Shown here: positions 8,475 through 17,369 of the stretch, piece after piece
How positions within the stretch are numbered: the stretch's first letter is position 1
Layout of the letters: every line of letters begins with the position of its first letter
Source: JAUYQR01 sp963822435
GTDB taxonomy: Bacteria; Pseudomonadota; Alphaproteobacteria; Rhodobacterales; Rhodobacteraceae
Assembly (NCBI GenBank): GCA_963822435.1
Contig: CAWGHN010000001.1
Span: 437,168 to 501,167, forward strand
DNA: 64,000 nt
Reading direction: 5' to 3'
Translations under genes and position numbers: made by a program
The notes under the pieces: model-generated
Told to the model about the DNA's origin: nothing
What the model saw: only the letters and a program-made list of their open reading frames with translations
The model's database searches: none

Positions 8475-10529
8475 TCAGGCCTGAAAGACCAGCGCCGCCG
8501 AGACACAGGCATCGTCCAGCAACCCCTTCAATTCACTGTCAAGATGCAGCACCGACAAGGATATGCCCACCATGTCCAGCGACGTGTAATAGGGGCCGAC
8601 AAGGCTGTGATGCACCCGGATTCCCCGCGCTTTCAGGCGCTGGCGGACACGCCGGTGCAGAATGTAAAGCTCCGAGGTCGGGATGCTGCCAAGCGAGTTG
8701 ACCAGCAGCGCCACCTCATCGCCTTCGGTCGCGGGCAGTTCTTCCAGTATCCGGTCCAGCAGCAGGTCGGCGCAGGTATCTGCGGTTTCCATGCCCCTGC
8801 GCTCCACCCCCGGCTCGCCATGCACGCCGACGCCGATTTCCATATCGTGCGGACCAAGCTCAAAGCTGGGCTGGCGGGTTTCGGGCAGGCTGCACGGTTC
8901 CAGTGCCAGTCCCATCGTGTAGGTTCGCGCGTTGGCATGGCGCGCCAGCGCCTCGCAGGCGTCAAGGGGCAGCATCCTTGCCGCTGCGGCACCCGCGATC
9001 TTGAAGGTAAAGATGGTGCCAGCCACCCCTCTGCGGGCCGACCGCGTTTCCCGCGGGGATGAGGCGATGTCGTCGGTGGTGATGATCGAGCGAACCTTGA
9101 CGCCCTCGGCCTCCATGATTTCGGCGGCCATGTCGAAGTTCATGACATCGCCCGAGAAGTTGCCGTAGATGTAAAGCACACCCGCCGCTGCCTGCACCGC
9201 GCGCGTCGCCGCGATGATCGGGTCTGGCGGCGGCGAAGCGAAAGTGTTGCCCACAACAGCCGCATCGGCAAGCCCGGCACCGACATAGCCCCAGAACGCG
9301 GGTTCATGCCCCGCGCCGCCGCCGATGACGACGGCCACCTTGCCCGGCTGCGGCGCACGGATCGCCCGGATCGCGCGGGTGCTGCCCGGCACATGCGCAA
9401 TCAGGTGTTCATGCGCCAGAACCGCGCCTTGCAGGGCTTCGTCGACGGCGTCCTTCGGGGCGTTGATCAGCTTTTTGACGTGGCTGCGTAGACGCAGCGG
9501 CGGGTCTGGCGTCATCACCGGACGACGCGGCGGGTCGCGGTAGCCCTCGGCATTCAGGATGCCGCGCCCGGTGGCAATGTCGGTGACAAGGATGCTGACA
9601 AACCCGCCGCGCAGGGCCGCAAGGATCGCCGCGACCTTGTCCATCCCGCCTGCAATGGCAATACGCTGCGGGATGCGGCGCAACTGGTCCAGATCCAGCC
9701 CGATGGTGCGGTCATGCATCGGGCCGATCACCGGTTCGCCCCGGGCCGAGATGAATCGCCCGGCCAGACTGCCGACGGCGTCCTGATAGTGCGCATGCTG
9801 CATGCCGCCATCCAGAAAGCCGCTGGTGTGGATCGTGCTTTCAGGACGCAGCGACGAGATGCCCATGACGATCCGGTCAGCTTCGGACAGTATTCCCAGC
9901 TGTTCGGCCAGAACGCCTTCTTTCATCAGCATCGCGCGCATTTCTGCGGACGACACGATGGCCGGCGCCGAGATCGGGATCGCCCGCGCGTTCAGCGCCT
10001 TGGCAAGATGCGAGGCGCAGGCTTCGGGCGTCCAGGGGATCTTGGCGGTGGTGCCGCCCGTGGCCTGCACCACGCGCACATCCGTTAGTCCGGGAAGAAC
10101 GATCTGATCGGCCAGCGACAGGACGGTCCGGCCCCACGTCACCGCCAGCGTGTCACCCGACCGCAGGGTCCGCGCCAGCACCATCGCCCCCGCGTCGCCT
10201 AGCCGGTCGATCAGCGACCGCTCGCCGCCATCTGTGGGGATCACCAGACAATCCTGCAGGTTGAAGTGGTCGCGCAAGGCCTTGGCGATTGTCAGCGTGC
10301 GAAACCGTTCCGGCGCGATTTCGATGCTGACGATCCCGCGCGACCGCGCGTCGGCCAGATAGGCGTTCACCGAAGGCCGCGACACACCCATCTGTTCGGC
10401 TATGGCGCCCTGGGTCAGCCCTTCCTCGTAATACAGCCACGAGGCCCACAGCAGCGGGTCATCGCCAAAACGCAGCGGGATCATCGCGTCTTCGTCTTCG
10501 GCGGGCTTGTTGTTTGGGCGCACTGGCAT
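8475..10529 (-). CDS. SorC-type sugar-sensing repressor fused to a DhaK kinase domain
   Basis: A 684-residue fusion. Residues about 20-70 form a helix-turn-helix (LTQGAIAEQMGVSRPSVNAYL), and about 75-330 form the SorC/DeoR sugar-binding domain (GDTLAVTWGRTVL, IGLDLDQLRRIPQRIAIAGG). About 350-684 is a complete dihydroxyacetone-kinase K domain with VIGGGAGHEPAFWGYVG and His570 in GVHGEPG, the residue that binds the ketose covalently in DhaK. ATG 10529 overlaps the upstream dhaL stop as TGATG and has GGGGAAGG before it. I recall this fusion as a named but little-studied protein class. The probable role is a transcription switch that also binds or helps phosphorylate the ketose. Confidence 0.9.
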   Translation of the reverse strand: MPVRPNNKPAEDEDAMIPLRFGDDPLLWASWLYYEEGLTQGAIAEQMGVSRPSVNAYLADARSRGIVSIEIAPERFRTLTIAKALRDHFNLQDCLVIPTDGGERSLIDRLGDAGAMVLARTLRSGDTLAVTWGRTVLSLADQIVLPGLTDVRVVQATGGTTAKIPWTPEACASHLAKALNARAIPISAPAIVSSAEMRAMLMKEGVLAEQLGILSEADRIVMGISSLRPESTIHTSGFLDGGMQHAHYQDAVGSLAGRFISARGEPVIGPMHDRTIGLDLDQLRRIPQRIAIAGGMDKVAAILAALRGGFVSILVTDIATGRGILNAEGYRDPPRRPVMTPDPPLRLRSHVKKLINAPKDAVDEALQGAVLAHEHLIAHVPGSTRAIRAIRAPQPGKVAVVIGGGAGHEPAFWGYVGAGLADAAVVGNTFASPPPDPIIAATRAVQAAAGVLYIYGNFSGDVMNFDMAAEIMEAEGVKVRSIITTDDIASSPRETRSARRGVAGTIFTFKIAGAAAARMLPLDACEALARHANARTYTMGLALEPCSLPETRQPSFELGPHDMEIGVGVHGEPGVERRGMETADTCADLLLDRILEELPATEGDEVALLVNSLGSIPTSELYILHRRVRQRLKARGIRVHHSLVGPYYTSLDMVGISLSVLHLDSELKGLLDDACVSAALVFQA

Positions 10530-11194
10530 CAGCAACCTTCCCCGCCTGACACGGAAGTGTGCATCCTCAGCCAGTCCCGCAGCGCGGCAATGATGATCAC
10601 CGCCGATGCAGCCCCCGGATCGACGTGGCCCAAGCTGCGCGCCCCCAGCCTTGCGGCCCTGCCCACAGCGGCAATCATCGCGCGGGTATCGTCGCGCCCT
10701 TCGGTGGCCGCCACCTCGGCCCGGCGCAATTGTTCGCCGGCAGGACGACCAGCCTTCGCCGCCTCGGTCACTGCGCGGGCTGCGGGAAACCAGGCGTCCA
10801 TCATCGTCTTGTCGCCGGGCCGCGCCTTGCCACGCTGGGCGATGCCGGCCGCGAACGCCGGCACCAGACCGGCCACATCGTCCGCCGACAGGCTGGGCTT
10901 GCCCTCAAGCGCTTGCGCTGCGGCAAGCATGGCGCTGGCGTAAAGCGGCCCGGTGGTTGCGCCCACCGCCGACAGAAAGGACCGCCCGGCGATGGCCATG
11001 ATCTCGGCCGGGGTGCAATCGTCGTCGGCCGAGGTTGCCCTGACGACGGCGGCAAATCCTTCGGCCATCGAATTGCCGTGGTCGGCGTCACCGATCGCCC
11101 CGTCCAGCGCGCCAAGTTCGCGCCGCGCCTCGGACAGGCGCAGGGCAATCAGACGGAACAGGTCAACCAGATGACGTGACGTGAATTCTCCCAT
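10529..11194 (-). CDS. Dihydroxyacetone-kinase subunit L (DhaL), second copy
   Basis: Nucleotide-binding L subunit of 221 residues. The Mg/nucleotide motif GALDGAIGDADHGNSM lies near residue 35, followed by GATTGPLYASAM and PGDKTMMDAW, all typical of DhaL. It directly precedes the SorC-DhaK fusion and overlaps it by one base, so the two probably form one K/L pair. ATG 11194 has a weak ribosome-binding site, and a TTG at 11287 inside the previous gene is a possible longer start. No DhaM is visible, so the phosphate donor (ATP or PTS) is unknown. Confidence 0.87.
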   Translation of the reverse strand: MGEFTSRHLVDLFRLIALRLSEARRELGALDGAIGDADHGNSMAEGFAAVVRATSADDDCTPAEIMAIAGRSFLSAVGATTGPLYASAMLAAAQALEGKPSLSADDVAGLVPAFAAGIAQRGKARPGDKTMMDAWFPAARAVTEAAKAGRPAGEQLRRAEVAATEGRDDTRAMIAAVGRAARLGARSLGHVDPGAASAVIIIAALRDWLRMHTSVSGGEGC

Positions 11195-11255
11195 GGCTGC
11201 AGTTGGCCAGATCACCCCGCCCGATGCAAGCGGCACCGGCGCGGGGCCGGCCGCA

Positions 11256-11891
11256 CTACGACAGGCGCTGGCGAACGGACTGGCCAAGGCTGGTCAGGAT
11301 CAGGCAGCACGACGTGGCACCGGCATCCAGCACCCCGCGCGACCGTTCGCCAAGACGGGCAGAACGCCCGACCTTGGCCACAAGGTCGATCGTGCTGTCG
11401 CGACCGGCCTCGGCGGCACCAATCATGGCGTCCAGCGCCGCTGCAAACCCGCCGTCCTTTGCCGCGTCGAACGCAGCCACCGCAGGAACAAGGGTGTCGA
11501 TCAGGGTCTTGTCGCCAACCTTTGCACTGCCAACGCCCTGCACGCCCTGAAGCCCGGCATTGAGCATGGCGGAAAATGCGTCGGCGTCGATCCGGTCCTG
11601 CCCCTTGATCGCGCCTGCCATGTCTTCGAACATCAGCCCGTAAAGCGGGCCCATCGAGCCGCCGATCTCGCTCATCAGCACATCCGACAGCACCAACAGC
11701 GCCGCGTCCAGCGACAGGGTCTGCCCCGCCACGCGGTCCGCGGCGCGGCCAAAGCCCTTTGCCATGTTGCTGCCGTGGTCCCCGTCGCCGATCTTGCCGT
11801 CGATCTCGGAAAGCCAGGCCTTGTTGGCGACGATGACTGCGGCCAGATCCCGCAGGATCGCCACCTGATCAGCGTTTGGAATGGATGTCAT
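11256..11891 (-). CDS. Dihydroxyacetone-kinase subunit L (DhaL), first copy
   Basis: A 211-residue DhaL with EIDGKIGDGDHGSNMAKGF near residue 30 (metal-binding Asp residues), MGPLYGLMFEDM, and VGDKTLIDTLVP. It donates phosphate to the ketose held by the K subunit encoded just upstream. ATG 11891 has GAGGA upstream and begins seven bases after the dhaK stop. The two L proteins in this operon are clearly diverged from each other, which suggests two kinases with different partners or substrates rather than a recent duplication. Confidence 0.88.
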   Translation of the reverse strand: MTSIPNADQVAILRDLAAVIVANKAWLSEIDGKIGDGDHGSNMAKGFGRAADRVAGQTLSLDAALLVLSDVLMSEIGGSMGPLYGLMFEDMAGAIKGQDRIDADAFSAMLNAGLQGVQGVGSAKVGDKTLIDTLVPAVAAFDAAKDGGFAAALDAMIGAAEAGRDSTIDLVAKVGRSARLGERSRGVLDAGATSCCLILTSLGQSVRQRLS

Positions 11892-11898
11892 AGCGTCC

Positions 11899-12891
11899 TC
11901 ATAGCGCCGCAGATGCGCAGTCCATGTCAAGCAGCGCCTTCAACTCGGCATCCAGCGCCATCACGGTCAGCGTGGCGCCAACCATTTCCAGCGAGGTGAA
12001 GTAGTTGCCGACAAACGCGCGATGCACCGTGATGCCCATACCGGTCAAGCCAGTTTCGATCCGGTCATACAGCACATAAAGTTCGTTGACCGATGTCGCC
12101 CCAAGCCCCGACACAAGCACAGCCACTTCGCTGCCCGCCGCAAGCGCGTGATCGTCCATGACGATCTTGAGCATGTCGCCGGCGACCGCATTGGCAGACT
12201 TCAACGGCTCGATCCTTGTGCCCGGCTCACCGTGGTGGCCGATGCCCACCTCCATCGTGCCGGGTTCGATCACAAAGTTCGGATGACCGACCGCCGGCAA
12301 GGTGCAGGGGCCAAGGCCGACTCCGACCGACCGGCAGGCGTCAATCGCCTTCTGCGCGGCGGCCTGAACCTCGGCAAGGGTGGCGCCCAGGGCTGCTTTC
12401 GCCCCGCCGATCTTCCACATGAAGATTTCGCCCGCGACGCCACGCCGCTTTTCGCGTTCGGTGGCAGGGGCAGAACAGACGTCGTCATTGGCGACAACGG
12501 TGGCAACCTCGATGCCGTCCTTTGCAACCATGCGGACGGCCATCTTCACGTTCATGTTGTCGCCGGCGTAGTTGCCATAAAGCACGGCCACCCCTGCCCC
12601 GCCATTGGCCGCCTTGATCGCGTCCGCAAAACTTTTCGCTGTGGGCGACGAGAAGATCTCGCCCACCGCCACCGCATCCACCAGGTTGCGCCCGGTATAG
12701 CCGATAAAGGCCGGCTCATGCCCCGATCCGCCGCCGGTGACGATGCCGACGCGGCCAGCCGTCCCGGCGGAGTTCGAAACGACCACCCGGGGATTTTCAG
12801 CCGACAGGTGAACAAGGTCGCGGTGCGCCTTGACGAACCCGGCCACGGTTTCATCGACCAGATCGTCGGGGTCGTTCAGAAATCTCTGCAT
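11899..12891 (-). CDS. Dihydroxyacetone-kinase-type subunit K (DhaK)
   Basis: A 330-residue free-standing K subunit, full family length. It shows TGGGSGHEPAFIGYTG near residue 50, VAVLYGNYAGDNMNVKMA, and His220 in HHGEPGTR, equivalent to the His that forms a hemiaminal with the ketose. Together with the following L subunit it should phosphorylate a short ketose (dihydroxyacetone or erythrulose). ATG 12891 has GAGGA before it. It lies seven bases behind the SDR dehydrogenase, which probably makes its substrate. Confidence 0.9.
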   Translation of the reverse strand: MQRFLNDPDDLVDETVAGFVKAHRDLVHLSAENPRVVVSNSAGTAGRVGIVTGGGSGHEPAFIGYTGRNLVDAVAVGEIFSSPTAKSFADAIKAANGGAGVAVLYGNYAGDNMNVKMAVRMVAKDGIEVATVVANDDVCSAPATEREKRRGVAGEIFMWKIGGAKAALGATLAEVQAAAQKAIDACRSVGVGLGPCTLPAVGHPNFVIEPGTMEVGIGHHGEPGTRIEPLKSANAVAGDMLKIVMDDHALAAGSEVAVLVSGLGATSVNELYVLYDRIETGLTGMGITVHRAFVGNYFTSLEMVGATLTVMALDAELKALLDMDCASAAL

Positions 12892-12898
12892 CTTGTCC

Positions 12899-13657
12899 TC
12901 ATTTCACCGTATAACCGCCATCGACCAGCAGATCGGCCCCATTGATCATTGCTGCCTCGTCCGATGCAAGAAAGACCGCAGCCGAGGCGATCTCATGCGG
13001 TTCGGCAAAGCGCCCGGTGGGGATCAGCGCCTTCATCGCCTCGCCTTTCGGACCATCCCAGGCCTTGCGGCCAAGGTCGGTCAACACAACCGTGGGCGAG
13101 ATGGAATTGACCGTGATCCCATGGCGGCCCCATTCAAGGGCCAGCGTCTTGGTCACGCCGATGATCCCGAACTTGGACGCGCAATAGGCAACGTGTTCGT
13201 CAATCGCGACCGACCCGGCCTGGCTGGCAAGGTTCACGATGCGCCCGCCCTTGCCGCGTGCAATCATGGCGCGCCCGACAGCCTGCGCCATCAGGAAACT
13301 GCCCGTCAGGTTGACGGCAATGGTGCGATCCCACGCCCCAAGCGCAATGTCCTCGGCCGGGGCAAGATCCACGATTCCGGCGCTGTTGACCAGAATGTCG
13401 ATCCCTCCCATCCGGGTTTCCACCTCTGCCACGGCGGCTGCCACGCTGGCACTGTCGGTCACGTTGCAGACCACGGCATGTGCGCCCGCAAAGGTCGCGG
13501 CCAGCGCTTGGGCGGCCGCATCGTTCATGTCCAGAAGTGCGACCCGCGCGCCACGGGCGGCAAAGGCTTCGGCAATCGCCGCGCCGATGCCCGAAGCGGC
13601 TCCCGTGACAATGGCGACCTTGCCGGAAAGCGAGAAAGGAAAGTTGGCGGCGACCAT
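12899..13657 (-). CDS. SDR-family polyol dehydrogenase
   Basis: A classical short-chain dehydrogenase of 252 residues: the Rossmann motif TGAASGIGAAIAEAF at about 20, NSAGI, the catalytic Ser in NLASQAGSV, Tyr/Lys in YCASKFG, and a closing VDGGYTVK. The sequence resembles GolD/D-threitol-dehydrogenase-type enzymes that oxidise polyols to ketoses. Its place between the importer and the ketose kinases supports polyol to ketose. ATG 13657 has AGGA eight bases upstream; the GTG at 13660 adds one residue. The exact substrate is inferred. Confidence 0.85.
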   Translation of the reverse strand: MVAANFPFSLSGKVAIVTGAASGIGAAIAEAFAARGARVALLDMNDAAAQALAATFAGAHAVVCNVTDSASVAAAVAEVETRMGGIDILVNSAGIVDLAPAEDIALGAWDRTIAVNLTGSFLMAQAVGRAMIARGKGGRIVNLASQAGSVAIDEHVAYCASKFGIIGVTKTLALEWGRHGITVNSISPTVVLTDLGRKAWDGPKGEAMKALIPTGRFAEPHEIASAAVFLASDEAAMINGADLLVDGGYTVK

Positions 13658-13692
13658 CACGTTGATCCTTCGGTCCTTGTGTCAGGCTGGCC

Positions 13693-13717
13693 CCGGGGCG
13701 CGCATCTGGTGCCCCGG
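13693..13717 (-). terminator. Hairpin behind the binding-protein gene
   Basis: The inverted repeat CCGGGGC/GCCCCGG with an 11-base loop lies in the 73-base gap between the binding-protein gene and the dehydrogenase. No T-run follows. Like the hairpin after chvE it may stabilise the upstream mRNA or attenuate read-through. Confidence 0.5.
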
Positions 13718-13730
13718 AGCCGGTGTGTGA

Positions 13731-14714
13731 TTACTGACGGGTTGCCAGCAATGCGTCCACGTTTTCAAGCGTGACCGGGGTCCACGGCACCATGTACATC
13801 TTGTCGGTGCCACCGTTCCACGGCATGTCGGGATACTGCGCCCAGATCGGCGACATCGGCTCGTAGTCCGGCATCGCGGCCTTGATCGCAAGGTCGACCG
13901 AGCCTTGTGCCTGCGCGCCGCCGTCCTGCAGGATCGACGCCATGTCGCCCGCCTTGACCGCAAGAAGCGCGTCGGTCACGCCGTCGATCCCGACGATGGC
14001 AAAGCTTTTCGGGTCCTTGCCGGCAGCCTTGATCGCCTCGATCGCGCCCAGCGCCATCTCGTCGTTCTGGCCGATCACACCGTTGATGGTGTCGCCATGC
14101 ACGGTCAGCCAGTTTTCCATCAGGGTCTGGGCTTCGGCCCGGCTCCAGTTGGCGGTTTGCTGTTCCAGCACCTTGACGTCGGGGCATTCGGCAAGCGCCT
14201 TCTGGTTGCCTTCCAGACGCTGGATCTGGGCCGACTGGCCGAGCGGCCCTTCGATGATCACGACGTTGCCTTTGCAACCGATCTTGTCGAGCAGGTATTT
14301 TGCCTCCATGTAGCCCGACTGCACGTCGTCCGACCCGACATAGGACGACAGCTTGTCGGTGTTGGCCATCGTGTTGGTGCCGAACACCGGAATGCCCGCC
14401 GCAACGGCCGCTTCGACCGCCGCAGCGCCTGCCTCGGCGTCGATCGGGGCGAAGATGATCGCGTCATAACCTTCGGTGATCATGGTCTCGAACTGTTCCT
14501 GCTGGACCAGCGCGTCATAGCGGCCGTCGAAAATCGTCAGTTCGACCAGGCCCTGCTGCACGGCAGGATGCGCTTCGGCGGCAGCGGCCCACAACTGCAT
14601 GAATTCGGCGTTGAGACCATAGAGGGCCGCACCGATCTTCGGCTTGTCCTGGGCCATTCCGGCCCCGGCGACCAGCGACATCGCGGTCGCAAGCATAAGC
14701 ATCTTTCTCGTCAT
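13731..14714 (-). CDS. Sugar/polyol ABC transporter periplasmic binding protein (RbsB type)
   Basis: A 327-residue binding protein of the ribose/galactose class. The signal peptide MTRKMLMLATAMSLVAGAGMA is followed by mature DKPKIGAALYGLNAEFMQLW. Landmarks are YDAIIFAPIDAEAG, GIPVFGTNT, YVGSDDVQSGY and NGVIGQNDEMALGAIEAIK. ATG 14714 is preceded by GGGAGGAAAG. It delivers its ligand to the permease and ATPase encoded upstream; the downstream enzymes point to a polyol such as a tetritol or pentitol. Confidence 0.9.
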   Translation of the reverse strand: MTRKMLMLATAMSLVAGAGMAQDKPKIGAALYGLNAEFMQLWAAAAEAHPAVQQGLVELTIFDGRYDALVQQEQFETMITEGYDAIIFAPIDAEAGAAAVEAAVAAGIPVFGTNTMANTDKLSSYVGSDDVQSGYMEAKYLLDKIGCKGNVVIIEGPLGQSAQIQRLEGNQKALAECPDVKVLEQQTANWSRAEAQTLMENWLTVHGDTINGVIGQNDEMALGAIEAIKAAGKDPKSFAIVGIDGVTDALLAVKAGDMASILQDGGAQAQGSVDLAIKAAMPDYEPMSPIWAQYPDMPWNGGTDKMYMVPWTPVTLENVDALLATRQ

Positions 14715-14787
14715 TTGCGTCTTTCCTCCCATGGATTGCGCTTCGTTCTTGCGACAGGCGGGATGCCTGCCGCGCAAGTCACGGACG

Positions 14788-15762
14788 TCAGTCCTGCTTG
14801 TTCTTGGATTGGTCCAGCATCACGGCGGCCACGATCAGGATGCCCTTGATGACCTGCTGGTAATAGGATTCGACCCCCATCAGATCGAGCCCGTTGTTCA
14901 TCACCCCGATCAACAGCGCCCCGATCAGGGTGCCCGTCACCCGACCCACGCCCCCCGCCAGCGAGGTGCCCCCGATCACGACGGCGGCAATGGCATCAAG
15001 CTCATAGGCGATGCCCGCCTGAGGCAAGGCCGATCCGGTGCGCGCGGCCAGCACCATCCCGGCCAGTCCGGCAAGGCCACCGGCAATGACATAGACGAAA
15101 AACCGGATGCGCCTGACCGGAAGGCCCGAAACCTTGGCCGCGTGCGGATTGCCACCGACCGCATAGATGTGACGGCCGAACCGGGTCTGGGTCAGGACGA
15201 AATGCGCGGCGGCAAAGGTGCCAAGCAGAAGAAAGATCGGCACCGGAATACCCCCGACACTCCCGGTTCCGATCCAGCGGAATTCGTCGGTCAGCGACGG
15301 GATCGGGCGACCGCCGGAATAGATCAGCGCCAATCCGCGGGCCGCAGACAGCATTCCCAGCGTCGCGACAAAGGCCGGGACATGAAAGCGCGACACGATC
15401 ACGCCTGACACGGCCCCGCAGGCCATGCCGACCACGAGGCCCGCCGCGATGGCCAGAAGTGCGGGATAGGGGCCGTTTCCGACCATCCCGGTCGTGGCTG
15501 TCGTCGCCAGCGAGGCCGCCACCAGCCCGGCAAAGGCCACCACCGATCCGACCGACAGGTCGATGCCCCGGGTCAAGATGACAAAGGTCATGCCGATCGC
15601 AAGAATCCCGTTGATCGAGGTCTGGCGCAGCACGTTCAGGATGTTGCGCGTGGACAGGAAGTTCTCGCTGATCACGGCCAGCGTCACGCACATCACCGCA
15701 AGCGCGATGAAGATGCCGTAGCGTTGCAGGATCTGTCCGATGCTTTGGTTGGTCGAGGTCAT
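14788..15762 (-). CDS. Sugar/polyol ABC transporter permease (RbsC type)
   Basis: A CUT2 permease of 324 residues with eight to ten hydrophobic segments. ILAIGMTFVILTRGIDLSVGS lies near residue 53, and DAIAAVVIGGTSLAGGVGR is the conserved C-terminal loop that contacts the ATPase. It ends with the charged tail LDQSKNKQD. It is encoded 38 bases after the ATPase gene and 73 bases before the binding-protein gene. Confidence 0.93.
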   Translation of the reverse strand: MTSTNQSIGQILQRYGIFIALAVMCVTLAVISENFLSTRNILNVLRQTSINGILAIGMTFVILTRGIDLSVGSVVAFAGLVAASLATTATTGMVGNGPYPALLAIAAGLVVGMACGAVSGVIVSRFHVPAFVATLGMLSAARGLALIYSGGRPIPSLTDEFRWIGTGSVGGIPVPIFLLLGTFAAAHFVLTQTRFGRHIYAVGGNPHAAKVSGLPVRRIRFFVYVIAGGLAGLAGMVLAARTGSALPQAGIAYELDAIAAVVIGGTSLAGGVGRVTGTLIGALLIGVMNNGLDLMGVESYYQQVIKGILIVAAVMLDQSKNKQD

Positions 15763-15800
15763 TGCGGTCTGGGTCCAGTCTGTCGGATTGACGGTTGCTG

Positions 15801-17279
15801 TCAGGCAGCCAAGCGCAGCAGTTCTTCGGCGGAAAGCGCGTCGCGGGTCAGTTCTCCGGCCATGTTGCCGTCGCGCAGGACAATCACCCGATCCGCCATG
15901 CCCAGAATCTCGTCCGTCTCGGACGAAACCATGATGACCGCACCGCCAGCCCGCGCGAAATCGGACATCACGCGATAGATCTCGCGCTTGGCCCCCACAT
16001 CGACGCCGCGTGTCGGTTCATCCAGCAAAAGGATCTTCGGTTCGGTCAGGAACCACTTTCCCAAGACAACCTTCTGCTGATTGCCGCCGGACAGGTTTTC
16101 CACCCCCAGCACATCGCTGGCCGTCTTGATCTTCAGCACGTCAATCATGCGTGCCGCGCTCTTGGCTTCCTGCTGGCCTTGCATCCAGCCGCCGAGCGAC
16201 AGTTTGCCCAGGCTTGACAGGCAAAGGTTGTCGCGCACGCTGCCCGACAGCACGAGGCCGGTCTGCTTGCGGTCCTCGGTGACAAAGGCCAGCCCGGCGG
16301 CGATTGCGTCGCTGGGGCCGATGATCCGCGCTTCGACGCCACCGATCTCGATCCGCCCCGCGGTTTCGTCTGACAGCCCGAACAGCCGCTCCAGCACCTC
16401 GGTGCGGCCAGACCCCATCAGACCGTAGAACCCCAGGATCTCGCCCTGATGCAACTGGAACGACAGGTCGCGCACACCGCGTTGGGCGGCAAGCCCCTGA
16501 ACCCGCATCACCACCTGATCGCCGGGAGTGTTTTCCTTGACGAATTCTTCGTTCAACGGGCGGCCGACGATCAACTGGATCAGTTGATCCTTGTTGATGT
16601 CCGCCATCGCGCCGTCCTGCACGAAGCGGCCATCGCGAAACACCGTGTAGCGGTCGGCGATGGAAAACACCTCCGACAGTCGGTGGCTGACGTAGATCAG
16701 GCCCTTGCCCTTCGCCTTCAGCGTGGCGATGGCGGCAAACAGATGTTCCGCCTCGGCCTCGCCCAGCGCCGACGTCGGCTCGTCCAGGATGATGACCTCG
16801 GCGTCATAGCTCAACGCCTTGGCGATCTCGACCAGTTGGGTCTGGGCAATGGTCAGGTCCATCATCAGATCGGTTGCGCGGATGGCAAAACCGAACCCGT
16901 CCAGCAGATCCTGCGTCTTGCGGTTCAACGTGGCAAAGTCGATCCGGCCAAAACTGCGCAGCGGTTCGCGCCCCATGTAGATGTTTTCCGCCACGCTCAT
17001 CGCCGGCACCGGCGAAAGCTCCTGCTCCACGATGGCGATCCCGTTGCGCAGCGCGCCGAGGGGGCCGGAAAAATCAACCTCCTGCCCATTGCGGCGGATC
17101 GTGCCAGCGTCCCGCTCATGCAAGCCCATGATAATCTTCAGAAAGGTGGATTTGCCCGCCCCGTTGCCGCCGCACAGCGCGTGAACTGACCCCGCTTCCA
17201 ACCGAAAGCGACCGTCGATCAGCGCAGGAACGCCAGAGAAGCTTTTGGCAAGCCTCTCCACTTCCAGGATCGGTGTCAT
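15801..17279 (-). CDS. Sugar/polyol ABC transporter ATP-binding protein (RbsA type)
   Basis: A double ATPase of 492 residues: the Walker A GGNGAGKSTFL near residue 38 (GGN instead of the common GEN), VIILDEPTSAL, then the second half with GLMGSGRTEVLERLF, LSGGNQQKVVLGKWF and LLLDEPTRGVDVGAKREIY. ATG 17279 has GGGGGGAG upstream. It is the first gene of the leftward polyol operon, so the palindromes at 17305-17369 are its promoter-proximal control sites. Confidence 0.93.
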   Translation of the reverse strand: MTPILEVERLAKSFSGVPALIDGRFRLEAGSVHALCGGNGAGKSTFLKIIMGLHERDAGTIRRNGQEVDFSGPLGALRNGIAIVEQELSPVPAMSVAENIYMGREPLRSFGRIDFATLNRKTQDLLDGFGFAIRATDLMMDLTIAQTQLVEIAKALSYDAEVIILDEPTSALGEAEAEHLFAAIATLKAKGKGLIYVSHRLSEVFSIADRYTVFRDGRFVQDGAMADINKDQLIQLIVGRPLNEEFVKENTPGDQVVMRVQGLAAQRGVRDLSFQLHQGEILGFYGLMGSGRTEVLERLFGLSDETAGRIEIGGVEARIIGPSDAIAAGLAFVTEDRKQTGLVLSGSVRDNLCLSSLGKLSLGGWMQGQQEAKSAARMIDVLKIKTASDVLGVENLSGGNQQKVVLGKWFLTEPKILLLDEPTRGVDVGAKREIYRVMSDFARAGGAVIMVSSETDEILGMADRVIVLRDGNMAGELTRDALSAEELLRLAA

Positions 17280-17304
17280 GGTCTCCCCCCATCACCAAGA
17301 CAAA

Positions 17305-17323
17305 TGTCAACACTGTCTTGGCA
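17305..17323. promoter_or_regulatory. Operator candidate 1, TGTCA-N9-TGGCA
   Basis: A 19-bp imperfect palindrome 26 bases before the ATPase start. It matches a second site in arm sequence and spacing. It is the proposed binding site of the SorC-DhaK protein encoded at the end of the operon. Confidence 0.5.
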
Positions 17324-17350
17324 TGTGTAATCTAGGGGGTGAGGTTAGGG

Positions 17351-17369
17351 TGTCAATATCAATCTGACA
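17351..17369. promoter_or_regulatory. Operator candidate 2, TGTCA-N9-TGACA
   Basis: A perfect-arm palindrome centred 46 bp from operator candidate 1 and embedded in an AT-rich patch likely to hold the promoter. The outer arms of the two sites, CAAATGTCA (17301-17309) and TGACATTTG (17365-17373), also mirror each other exactly. Confidence 0.55.
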
